Assembly: GCA_964441775.1 (NCBI GenBank)
Contig: CAYTVL010000016.1
Span: 37,448 to 101,447, forward strand
DNA: 64,000 nt
DNA from: SYOC01 sp964441775
GTDB lineage: Bacteria; Desulfobacterota; Binatia; Bin18
Direction of reading: 5' to 3'
How positions within the stretch are numbered: the first letter of the stretch is position 1; the number at the start of each line of letters is the position of its first letter. The position numbers and the translations under genes are program-made. This document shows, piece after piece, positions 27,981-36,033 of this stretch. The notes below the pieces were generated by a model. It made no database searches, was not told where the DNA came from, and saw nothing but the letters and a program-made list of their open reading frames with translations.

Positions 27981-29213
27981 CTACGCTGCAACTTCTACTG
28001 CGGGAATCGGCACGACAAACTGTCCCCCCCACTCCCGAATATAAGAGACTTGTTGCATCACTTCCCGTTTGAGGTTCCACGGTAAAATCAGCACATAGTC
28101 TGGCTTGGTTTCCTTAATTCTTTCAGGATGATGGATGGGAATATGAGTGCCTGGCAGGAATTTGCCTTGTTTATATGGACTGCGGTCTACAACGTAGTCC
28201 AAGAAATCCGTGCGCATCCCACAATAATTCAATAGGGTATTGCCTTTTCCTGGCGCCCCGTAACCAACGATGGATTTTCCTCGACGCTTCGCTGAGATTA
28301 AAAAATCAAGCAGTTTACGCTTCGTTTCTTTGACTTGTTCAGAAAAAGAAGCATAATGCTCGATGCGCAAAAAGCCTTCAGTTTCTTCTCTCACCCGTAG
28401 CTCGGTCACTCGCGGTCCAATCGATTTTGTTGTGTCGTCGGAATGGCGAGCATAGATACGCAGGGAACCACCATGTGTCGGCAACTCTTCGACGTCGAAG
28501 AGTTGCAAGCCGTGGGCGGCAAAGACAGCACTGACTGTGAGAAACGAGAGGTAAGAAAAATGCTCGTGATAAATGGTATCGAACTGATTTTCTTCCATCA
28601 AACGCAACAAATGCGGGAATTCCATGGTGATGACGCCCCGCGGTTTAAGCAGGATCTTCAGGCCTTTGACAAAGTCGTTAATGTTCGGCACATGGGCGAG
28701 GACGTTGTTCCCCAGCAAAAGATCAGCTTGTTTTCCATTTGCAGCCAATGCTCGCGCGGTCCCCTCTCCGAAAAACTGCACGACAGTGGGAATACCCTTC
28801 TTCTTTGCAACCTCTGCCACATTCGCTGCCGGCTCGACACCGAGGACGGGAATGTTCCGCTCGACAAAATATTGCAACAGATAGCCATCGTTGCTGGCAA
28901 TCTCCACGACCTGGCTCTGTTCATCGAGGTGAAAGCGCGAGGTCGCCATCTCCGTATACGCTTTAGCGTGCTGCAGCCAAGTATCAGAGTAAGAAGAAAA
29001 GTAGGCGTACTCGCTGAAGATCTCTTGTGGACTGACATATTCGAGCAACTGTACTAAGAAACACCGATCACAAACATACACATGCAGCGGATAAAACGGC
29101 TCCACATGGTTAAGCTGTTCAGCGCCAATGTAGCTCTCACACAACGGCGACATACCAAGGTCGACGAACGTGTAATGTAACGATGATTGACAAAAGCGAC
29201 AGTGATGTATCAT
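27981..29213 (-). CDS. Class I SAM-dependent sugar C-methyltransferase
   Basis: 410 residues. An N-terminal zinc-binding part contains CRFCQSSL and YVCDRCFLVQ. The SAM site is VVEIASNDGYLLQYF with GVEPAANVAEVAKKKG, followed by LLGNNVLAHVPN. The C-terminal part has IVGYGAPGKGNTLLNYCG and YVLILPWNLKREV. This three-part layout is that of TylC3/NovU-type enzymes, which add a methyl to carbon of a 4-keto nucleotide sugar and so make branched sugars. With RfbF, the RmlC-like protein and SDRs it outlines a branched-sugar pathway. The gene is the first of the sugar-nucleotide block. Confidence 0.88.
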   Translation of the reverse strand: MIHHCRFCQSSLHYTFVDLGMSPLCESYIGAEQLNHVEPFYPLHVYVCDRCFLVQLLEYVSPQEIFSEYAYFSSYSDTWLQHAKAYTEMATSRFHLDEQSQVVEIASNDGYLLQYFVERNIPVLGVEPAANVAEVAKKKGIPTVVQFFGEGTARALAANGKQADLLLGNNVLAHVPNINDFVKGLKILLKPRGVITMEFPHLLRLMEENQFDTIYHEHFSYLSFLTVSAVFAAHGLQLFDVEELPTHGGSLRIYARHSDDTTKSIGPRVTELRVREETEGFLRIEHYASFSEQVKETKRKLLDFLISAKRRGKSIVGYGAPGKGNTLLNYCGMRTDFLDYVVDRSPYKQGKFLPGTHIPIHHPERIKETKPDYVLILPWNLKREVMQQVSYIREWGGQFVVPIPAVEVAA

Positions 29214-29428
29214 TTGTACCCTACTTTAGAAGTACGAGGACTGATCATTGCCTTTGGCTCCATCGTCTGAATTTCGCCCTCCTCTGACCTATTGAACGAG
29301 ACTACGGAAGGTGCGCCTTTCATACTTACGCAGCTCAGTGAAACTGTTGTGATTTCCTGGTCGTTCGGAGCCTGGCCGAAAAGACTGCCGTCAAGCTGGA
29401 GAAAGAGGAGCGTGAGTGTACGAGAGAA

Positions 29429-30634
29429 CTATCTTGGGGCGCTTCTCAAAACGTCCCATATTTTGTCTTGGTGAGTATCCAGTGCAATATCTGCGGCAGT
29501 CCGACCTGTTTTATCTTTTAGATCGATATCTGCACCGCCAGCTAATAGAGCTTTAAGATTATCTGTTCTGCCCATCTTCGCAGCTACCATCAACGCTGTG
29601 GTCCCTTCGTTATCATTTGCGTTGGGGTCAGCACCCCGCGCAAGCAGCGTCTTCAACACGTCAGGTTTACGACGACGTGCAGCCATGAGCAAAGCTGTAG
29701 CACCGCTCCTGTCCTTGGCATTCACGTCAACTTTTTTTGCGATTAGTACTGCAGCAATCGAAGACTCTGTTTTTCCCACAACGGCATACATGAGTGGTGT
29801 CTTCTTTTCTTTGTCCGCCACATTGGGGTCAGCGCCCTTCGACAGCAAGGCTTGAAGGATAGCCGCTTCTCCCTTTTTTGCTGCCCACATGAGTGCAGTT
29901 GATCCGTCCATCGCTTTGTGGTCAACTTCGGCACCGTTTGATAGCAGGGTCTCCACGACAGGAAGTGTTCTTTCAGTAGGTTCTTCCTCTCTGAGGTTCG
30001 CAGCAGCATACATTAAAGAAGTGATGCCGTGAGAATCTGCAGCATCGATCTGCGCGCCACTAGCAAGTAATGCCTTCACACTCTCGTTGTGGCCCTCGAC
30101 CGCTGACCATATTAGCGCGGTCCAACCATCGGCTCGGCGCGCATCAACAACTGCCCCTTTGGCGAGGAGCAATTTCGCAATTTCTGTATGGCCTTGGCTG
30201 CTCGCAGCCATCAGCGCTGTCGTTCCATCTTTGCTGGCAGCATTGACCTCGGCGCCTTTAGCCAGAAGGTTTTCAACAACTGCTAGATGCCCCTGACCAG
30301 CTGACCACATTAACGCTGTGAATCCATCGCGATTGCTCGCGTTTGGGCTTAGGCCTGAGTCTAAAAACAGTGCTACGACACGATCATCTCCTTGAGCGGC
30401 GCTAGAAACGAAAGCTTCATCTGAGTAAGACACATGCAAACGCGCCAGCTGCTCCCGGGCGCAGATCGCTTTCGCACGCTGCTCTTCCTCTTCACTCATC
30501 GAGGAAGAGGGAAAAAAAGCACGAGCCGAAACAGCCGTTTCGCAAAGGTTATCCTTGGCAGCGGAAGCGTTGGTGGTCAAGCGCCAACCAAAACTACAGC
30601 CTATGGCAGCAAGCGCTAATACCCAGAGTTTCAC
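29429..30634 (-). CDS. Secreted ankyrin-repeat protein
   Basis: 401 residues from a GTG start. The first 25 residues form a signal peptide ending NASAAK. From about residue 75 to the end there are about ten ankyrin repeats of about 33 residues, with repeated GxTALMxAA and VxxLLxxGAxxN. The segment before them (about 30-75) is charged and helical. It should be a periplasmic or extracellular protein-binding scaffold; the partner is unknown. It is separated from the methyltransferase gene by 215 nt of apparently empty sequence and follows the large oxidase gene by 49 nt. Confidence 0.85.
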   Translation of the reverse strand: MKLWVLALAAIGCSFGWRLTTNASAAKDNLCETAVSARAFFPSSSMSEEEEQRAKAICAREQLARLHVSYSDEAFVSSAAQGDDRVVALFLDSGLSPNASNRDGFTALMWSAGQGHLAVVENLLAKGAEVNAASKDGTTALMAASSQGHTEIAKLLLAKGAVVDARRADGWTALIWSAVEGHNESVKALLASGAQIDAADSHGITSLMYAAANLREEEPTERTLPVVETLLSNGAEVDHKAMDGSTALMWAAKKGEAAILQALLSKGADPNVADKEKKTPLMYAVVGKTESSIAAVLIAKKVDVNAKDRSGATALLMAARRRKPDVLKTLLARGADPNANDNEGTTALMVAAKMGRTDNLKALLAGGADIDLKDKTGRTAADIALDTHQDKIWDVLRSAPR

Positions 30635-30683
30635 AAAATTCTTAAGAGCGCTTTACGAAGGAACGGTACGAGAGCACCCGATA

Positions 30684-33600
30684 TCATTTGAACGTCGCCA
30701 TCTGCATCACCCACGGTTTGGTGCCCGTTAATGGGGCGGTGGAGCCGTAGGAACCCGTCGTCGTGACAATCCGGTCCTCGGCAATATCACTATCCAGGGA
30801 AGTGATAATCCGAGAGGTAAACCCACTGCCCGCTCCTTTCGTCGAGGCCACGACAGTGTTAGCCCCAAAGATCAGTTCGTTGGCAGCTGTGGTCGTGGCC
30901 GATCCACTGTTCGCAGTACTGCTGCTACCAGTGGCAGCGGCTGTGACATCCAAGGTCGTGACCCCTCGGTACTCCAAGATGCGAATGTCTGGGTAGGCCG
31001 CAGGCTGGCTGAAAGTCACCGTAACGGTTTTGCTGCCTCCAGTAATATTCGCCAAATAGTACAGGGCCTGGCGCAACCCTGTCCCGCTGGTCGGCCCAAT
31101 CGCCAAGCTGTATGTTTTCCCCGCGCTATCCGTCACAGATTGCACGCTCGCTGTCGTGTCATTCCAGCCCACCACCACAATGTTGAGGTCTCCCGCCGTC
31201 TGTGCACTGGGATACGTGACCGCCACCGTGGCAGTGGGTGCCTGCGGCGTGGCCGCCGCCACTTGCACGAAACTGATCACAGGAGGGGTCGAGGCGATCG
31301 AGAATGTGATCACGTAGTCGCTCCCGTCAACATTCCCCACTATATCGCTACACCGGCAATAATAACTATAGGTTTGGCCGTTGGCCAATCCACTCACTGT
31401 GGTCGAATGCGAGACTCCCCCAGTCACCGCGAACGTGTTCGGCATGGACGCGTAGGGCGTGCCCGCAGTGGTGGCATATTTACAGGTCGCATTCTCATCG
31501 GTCGTCAGCGATATCGTCGTCTGGGTAGTCCCAGCTGGGAGGGTCCCGGTGGGCTGTCCATTTGAGAGCACGGGCGGGGTGGCGTCATAAGTAAAGCCGT
31601 TGGGCAGGGTGCCGCTCTGCGCATCGGGATTGGTCACGGTCACATTGACCGCTCCGGCCGCATGGGCTGGCGTGGTCGCTGTCAGCGAGGTGCTGCTGCT
31701 CACCACCACATTGGTCGCTGCTGTCCCCCCAAAGCTCGCCGTCACGCCCCCCGTCGTAGCGAAGTTGGTCCCCGTCACCGTCACACTCGTGCCCCCACTC
31801 ACCGGCCCCGTAGCAGGCGTTACACTCGTCACGATCGGGGCGGTCGTGTAAGTAAACCCACTGGGGAGCGTCCCGCTTTGGGTGTCGGGATTGGTCACGG
31901 TCACATTGACCGCTCCGGCCGCATGGGCTGGCGTAGTCGCTGTCAGCGAGGTGCCGTTGACCACTGTCACATTTGTGGCCCCTGTTCCCCCAAAACTCAC
32001 CGTCGCCCCCGTCACAAAGTTGGTCCCCGTCACCGTCACACTCGTCCCCCCACTCGCCGGCCCTGAATTGGGGGAGACGCTCCCCACCGTCGGCGCGGGG
32101 GCATACGTAAACCCATTAGTGAGGATCCCGCTTTGGGTGTCGGGGTTGGTCACCACCACATTCACCACCCCCGCCGCATGCGCCGCCGTGGTGGCCGTGA
32201 GCGAGGTGCTGTTGACCACTGTCACATTCGTGGCCCCTGTTCCCCCAAAACTCACCGTCGCCCCCGTCACAAAGTTGGTCCCCGTCACCGTCACACTCGT
32301 CCCCCCACTCACCGGCCCCGTAGCAGGCGTCACACTGCTCACTGTCGGGGCCGAGGTGGCGACGCCCGGTTTAAACATCGCCATTTGCATCACCCAGGGG
32401 CCAGCTGAACTCAGCGGCGCACTCGCACTGTAGGAACCCGTCGTTGTGACAATCTGGTCTTCGGCAATATCACTATCCGGGGAAGTGATAATCCGAGAGG
32501 TAAACCCTGTCCCTGGCCCCGTCGCTCCGGTGAATACAGTGTTAGCCCCAAAGATCAGTTCGTTGGCAGCTGTGGTCGTGGCCGATCCACTGTTCGCAGT
32601 ACTGCTGCTACCAGTGGCAGCGGCTGTGACATCCAAGGTCGTGACCCCTCGGTACTCCAAGATGCGAATGTCTGGGTAGGCCGCAGGCTGGCTGAAAGTC
32701 ACCGTGACCGTGTTGCTGCTACCTCCGCCAATGTTCGCCGCATAGTAAATGGACTGCCGAAGCCCGGTCCCGCTGGTCGGCCCAATCGCCAAACTGTACG
32801 TGTTCCCCACGCTATCTCGCACGGATTGTACGGTCGCCGTGGTATCATTCCAGCCCACCACGACGATGTTGAGGTCGCCCGTCGTCTGGGCGCTAGGATA
32901 GGTGACCGTTACGGTCTGTGGTGATGATTGGGGGGTTGCTGCTGCCACCTGTACGAAACTGATGGCTTGGGTTGTAGAGGTATACGTAAAGCCGTTGGGC
33001 AGCGTGCCACTCTGCGCATCGGGATTGGTCACGGTCACATTGACCGCTCCGGCCGCATGGGCTGGCGTGGTCGCTGTCAGCGAGGTGCTGCTGCTCACCA
33101 CCACATTGGTCGCTGCTGTCCCCCCAAAACTCGCTGTCACGCCCCCCGTCGTAGCGAAGTTGGTCCCCGTGATCGTCACACTCGTGCCCCCACTCGTCGG
33201 CCCCGTAGCAGGCGTCACACTCGTCACGATCGGGGCCGTGATGGACCCTTGTGGCGTCGCGCTTGCCTCGCTGGAGTTAGGGCTCTCCCCCCCCGCGTTA
33301 GGGCCTGCGACATAGGCTGCTGACACCACGTAATAGTAAGTCGTGCTGTTGCTGAGCCCCGTGTCAGTGTAGCTAGTCGTCGTAGCGCAGCCCACCGTCA
33401 CATACGGACCGCCACTGACCGTTGCACGCTTCACGTGATAACTGGTTGCTCCGATTGACACCGGCCACGAGAGCAAGACTTGGGCATTCCCCGGCGTGGC
33501 CGTGAGGCTGGTCGGCGCTGCGAGGTTCACTAAGAGCGTGGTCGAAGCGGTATGCGCCAGCGTTCCCGCCGTGCCAGTAATAGTAAGCGAGAGTGCGGTC

Positions 33601-35660
33601 GGCGTTGTACTGCTTGTCGTATTCATGGTCAGGGTCGAAGAGCCGGCACCTGTGATCGCGGATGGACTGAAACCGCCGCTCGTAATGCCACTGGGGAATC
33701 CCGATTCGCTGCCTACACTGAGGCTCACCGCTCCGTTGAACCCGCTGAGGGGCGAGACCGTCACGGTAAAGGTCGTCGACTGGCCAGGAATGACAGCTTT
33801 TGAAGAAGGGCTTACGGTGATGGAGAAGTCGGCAGTTTGTGGCAACACGGTAATCGTCCGCGTCGGCGGGCTCGGATCAGAGTTACCGGCGGTATCAATC
33901 ACAGTCAGTGACACGACATAGGTTCCCGGCGCGTTGAAGACGACATTTCCTGGGGTTTGCGCCGTGGAGGTTGCGGGAAAACCTCCAGGAAAGACCCAGG
34001 AATACTTGGCCGCGGTGGAGGTCGTGCTGAAAGAGACCGCTCCGCCGGCTTGAATGGTTACATCTGAAGCCGGTGATGCAATCGCACTTCTCGGGGGTAC
34101 GGTCGTGTAGGGCGAGAGCTGAACAAATTGCGCCTTCGACGGTACGCCGACGCTGTCAAGTAGAAACAACATATAGTAGCCGGGCGGGGCAATATTGCTG
34201 TTTGGCGGGCTCGTGAGGGACAGTGTGCCCGAGCCTGTGCACGCAGGCTGAGGGGAGGGGCCGCAAAGGCTGATCAGTCGTTGATCCATGTCGAAAGTAT
34301 GAGTAGTGGAGCCGAGGCGTATCAGTACGGCCGAGCCGATCGCTGAGGCGCTTGTATAGGTGACAGAAAATGGAGCATTGTAGCCCATCACCCCTGACGA
34401 GACGCTGAGAATACTTGGCCGGTTGGTAGTGATCAGCCGATCGTTTGCATCAAAGAGATAAGCCGGCGTATAGATCTCGATCGAAGGCTCATAGTCACCA
34501 CGCGAGCCTGGGTTGCTGCCCATGCTCACGACGGTCGCATCGGGAAGCAGCAACGCCACCGAGTGATATAATCGTGAGTATGAGGCGGCGCCGCCAGAGC
34601 TGAAGGTATTAGTGAGGGGGTCGTACAGGTCTGCCTTCTTGCCCGGTGTGTCAGGGGCCTCGTTGTTCACTGAGCCGCCTTCCGCCAGCACCTTGCCGTT
34701 GGGCAGAATGACTGCGTTCATCTCGATGCGGCCTGTAGACATATTAGGACCGGGCGTCCAACTTGGCGACGAAGCCGAGAGATCGATAATCTCCGTTGTG
34801 TTGGTGGCGGGACTGCCACCACCAAAGTTCATAACTTTTGGCGTGTAGCTGGGCGGCAACAACGGCAAGAGGACCGCCGAGCCATAGTGCCGGTCGCGGG
34901 TCGTGGCGACCGATCTCGTCCACGTCTTGGACGTTAGGTCAAAGATCCAGGCGTTGGCGATCTGTCCGCTGCCCTGGCCGTTGTGGAAAACCTTGCCGTT
35001 TGGCAGCAGAAACATAGGCGGATAAAGGGCCGGGGTAAAGGGTGCAGTAACCGGACTGGTCCATCCAGCGCCAGCGTTTTGCAAGTCATAGATCTCAACG
35101 GTATTATTGGTGCCACCGGTTGTCTCGTTCAGCCCGGAGAACGTCATGATCCGCCCGTCGCTCAGAGTTGTGGCGGTGGCGTACCAGCGACCGTCTACCA
35201 TGCTCTGGGATTGTACGAAGCGTCCGGTGGCAGGATCAAAAATAGAGGCGCGGTTATCGCCTGTGAAAGAGTAGTCTGAAGTGCCGCCAACAACCAAGGC
35301 CCGTCCATCAGGAAGGGCGGCTGTCCCACTACAGAAAACGTCGTAGTCAATATTCTGTACTGTGATGCTGTTCTGAGTCGTGCCCGTTGGATCCCAGAGA
35401 GCATTCCGGTAGCTCTCAGCTCCCGGCGAGTTATTGGAGGCATCGTTCTCTGATCCAGCGACGATCAAGATTTGCCCAGTATGGAGTAAGGTCGCAGAAA
35501 TCGGGTTAATAGGCATGAGGTAGGGCAGCGTTCGCCACTCACCGTCAATGTGAGGGATATTAGAGGTACACTGCTGCGCCTTACTGGAAGGAACAACAAC
35601 TCCCAAACTCAGGAGAACCAGAACTATCCCAAAAAGATGACGAAGTAAAACTGTGGACAT
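30684..35660 (-). CDS. Secreted copper-radical (galactose/glyoxal) oxidase with PKD, FN3 and TIG repeats
   Basis: 1658 residues from the ATG at 35660, chosen because a signal peptide (VLLRHLFGIVLVLLSLGVVV, then SSKA) then starts at once; a GTG extends 66 nt upstream. Residues about 30-520 are a Kelch propeller plus GlxA-type C-terminal domain. They hold all copper-site residues of the family: C110 and Y160 (Cys-Tyr crosslink, in DVFCSG and GRWYAT), Y365, H366 (RLYHSV) and H454 (THTFDMDQR). Then come PKD (about 517-598), an Ig-like domain (610-708), FN3 (710-805), TIG (807-892), a 200-residue beta domain (895-1097), three TIGs (1100-1357), an FN3-like unit (1358-1455) and a second copy of the 200-residue domain. 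It should oxidise a primary alcohol or aldehyde on sugars and make H2O2. Bacterial GlxA acts with a cell-wall glucan. Confidence 0.86.
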   Translation of the reverse strand: MSTVLLRHLFGIVLVLLSLGVVVPSSKAQQCTSNIPHIDGEWRTLPYLMPINPISATLLHTGQILIVAGSENDASNNSPGAESYRNALWDPTGTTQNSITVQNIDYDVFCSGTAALPDGRALVVGGTSDYSFTGDNRASIFDPATGRFVQSQSMVDGRWYATATTLSDGRIMTFSGLNETTGGTNNTVEIYDLQNAGAGWTSPVTAPFTPALYPPMFLLPNGKVFHNGQGSGQIANAWIFDLTSKTWTRSVATTRDRHYGSAVLLPLLPPSYTPKVMNFGGGSPATNTTEIIDLSASSPSWTPGPNMSTGRIEMNAVILPNGKVLAEGGSVNNEAPDTPGKKADLYDPLTNTFSSGGAASYSRLYHSVALLLPDATVVSMGSNPGSRGDYEPSIEIYTPAYLFDANDRLITTNRPSILSVSSGVMGYNAPFSVTYTSASAIGSAVLIRLGSTTHTFDMDQRLISLCGPSPQPACTGSGTLSLTSPPNSNIAPPGYYMLFLLDSVGVPSKAQFVQLSPYTTVPPRSAIASPASDVTIQAGGAVSFSTTSTAAKYSWVFPGGFPATSTAQTPGNVVFNAPGTYVVSLTVIDTAGNSDPSPPTRTITVLPQTADFSITVSPSSKAVIPGQSTTFTVTVSPLSGFNGAVSLSVGSESGFPSGITSGGFSPSAITGAGSSTLTMNTTSSTTPTALSLTITGTAGTLAHTASTTLLVNLAAPTSLTATPGNAQVLLSWPVSIGATSYHVKRATVSGGPYVTVGCATTTSYTDTGLSNSTTYYYVVSAAYVAGPNAGGESPNSSEASATPQGSITAPIVTSVTPATGPTSGGTSVTITGTNFATTGGVTASFGGTAATNVVVSSSTSLTATTPAHAAGAVNVTVTNPDAQSGTLPNGFTYTSTTQAISFVQVAAATPQSSPQTVTVTYPSAQTTGDLNIVVVGWNDTTATVQSVRDSVGNTYSLAIGPTSGTGLRQSIYYAANIGGGSSNTVTVTFSQPAAYPDIRILEYRGVTTLDVTAAATGSSSTANSGSATTTAANELIFGANTVFTGATGPGTGFTSRIITSPDSDIAEDQIVTTTGSYSASAPLSSAGPWVMQMAMFKPGVATSAPTVSSVTPATGPVSGGTSVTVTGTNFVTGATVSFGGTGATNVTVVNSTSLTATTAAHAAGVVNVVVTNPDTQSGILTNGFTYAPAPTVGSVSPNSGPASGGTSVTVTGTNFVTGATVSFGGTGATNVTVVNGTSLTATTPAHAAGAVNVTVTNPDTQSGTLPSGFTYTTAPIVTSVTPATGPVSGGTSVTVTGTNFATTGGVTASFGGTAATNVVVSSSTSLTATTPAHAAGAVNVTVTNPDAQSGTLPNGFTYDATPPVLSNGQPTGTLPAGTTQTTISLTTDENATCKYATTAGTPYASMPNTFAVTGGVSHSTTVSGLANGQTYSYYCRCSDIVGNVDGSDYVITFSIASTPPVISFVQVAAATPQAPTATVAVTYPSAQTAGDLNIVVVGWNDTTASVQSVTDSAGKTYSLAIGPTSGTGLRQALYYLANITGGSKTVTVTFSQPAAYPDIRILEYRGVTTLDVTAAATGSSSTANSGSATTTAANELIFGANTVVASTKGAGSGFTSRIITSLDSDIAEDRIVTTTGSYGSTAPLTGTKPWVMQMATFK
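30853..31022 (-). repeat. Copy A of an exact 170-bp internal duplication
   Basis: These 170 bases are identical to 32536-32705 within the same gene, base for base by eye. They encode the central part of the 200-residue beta domain that ends the copper oxidase. Flanking sequence diverges at once in both codons and residues. A third, diverged version of the domain ends the neighbouring propeller gene (36037-36640). Confidence 0.9.
32536..32705 (-). repeat. Copy B of an exact 170-bp internal duplication
   Basis: Identical to 30853-31022. It codes for the middle of the internal 200-residue domain between the first and second TIG repeats. Identity over synonymous sites, inside otherwise diverged domains, points to recent duplication or gene conversion; an assembly artefact is the alternative. 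Confidence 0.9.
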
Positions 35661-36033
35661 GGTAAAATGCCTGACCAACATTAACGTTTTTCTTTTTCTA
35701 CTTTGCAAACAAAAAGACATAACCACACCCCCAGCCTAGAGGAAGACGATAGCGATCGTCAGTATAGAGAGTTTCACCGATTTCATGAGAGCGTTTCATG
35801 AAGAGCGTGAGATGTAAAAACCGAGTTTTCATCTCACAGATAGTGTCAGAGAAACTAAAATGTGCTTCCGTACGTGAGCGACATTTTCCAACGCTTGCGT
35901 TCGTATGCAAAGCCTTCATTTTACGCCGTTTGCTCCTGTCTCAAGGGCAAACGGCAACAGGGAAGATGCTGATGGCTAGACACTCACTTCTTCTGACATG
36001 TCCGACAGATCGAATACCAATTTTTACACGAGC
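35661..36033. other. 373-nt intergenic region with two inverted repeats
   Basis: This lies between the propeller gene and the oxidase gene. It contains an imperfect hairpin at 35807-35837 (GTGAGATG/CATCTCAC plus an inner AAAAC/GTTTT) and a second at 35925-35955 (GCCGTTTGC/GCAAACGGC, 13-nt loop). TTTCATGA occurs twice (35781 and 35794). Neither hairpin has a T-run on the minus strand, so they look more like leader structure or operator sites of the oxidase gene than terminators. No gene is seen. Confidence 0.55.

Noticed and set aside
31600..33323. Long plus-strand open frames rich in V, T, P or in R, H, G within the copper-oxidase gene
   Set aside because: They are antisense copies of the TIG and FN3 repeats, whose biased codons leave the other strand open. 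There is no ribosome site, and the repeat pattern belongs to the minus-strand protein.
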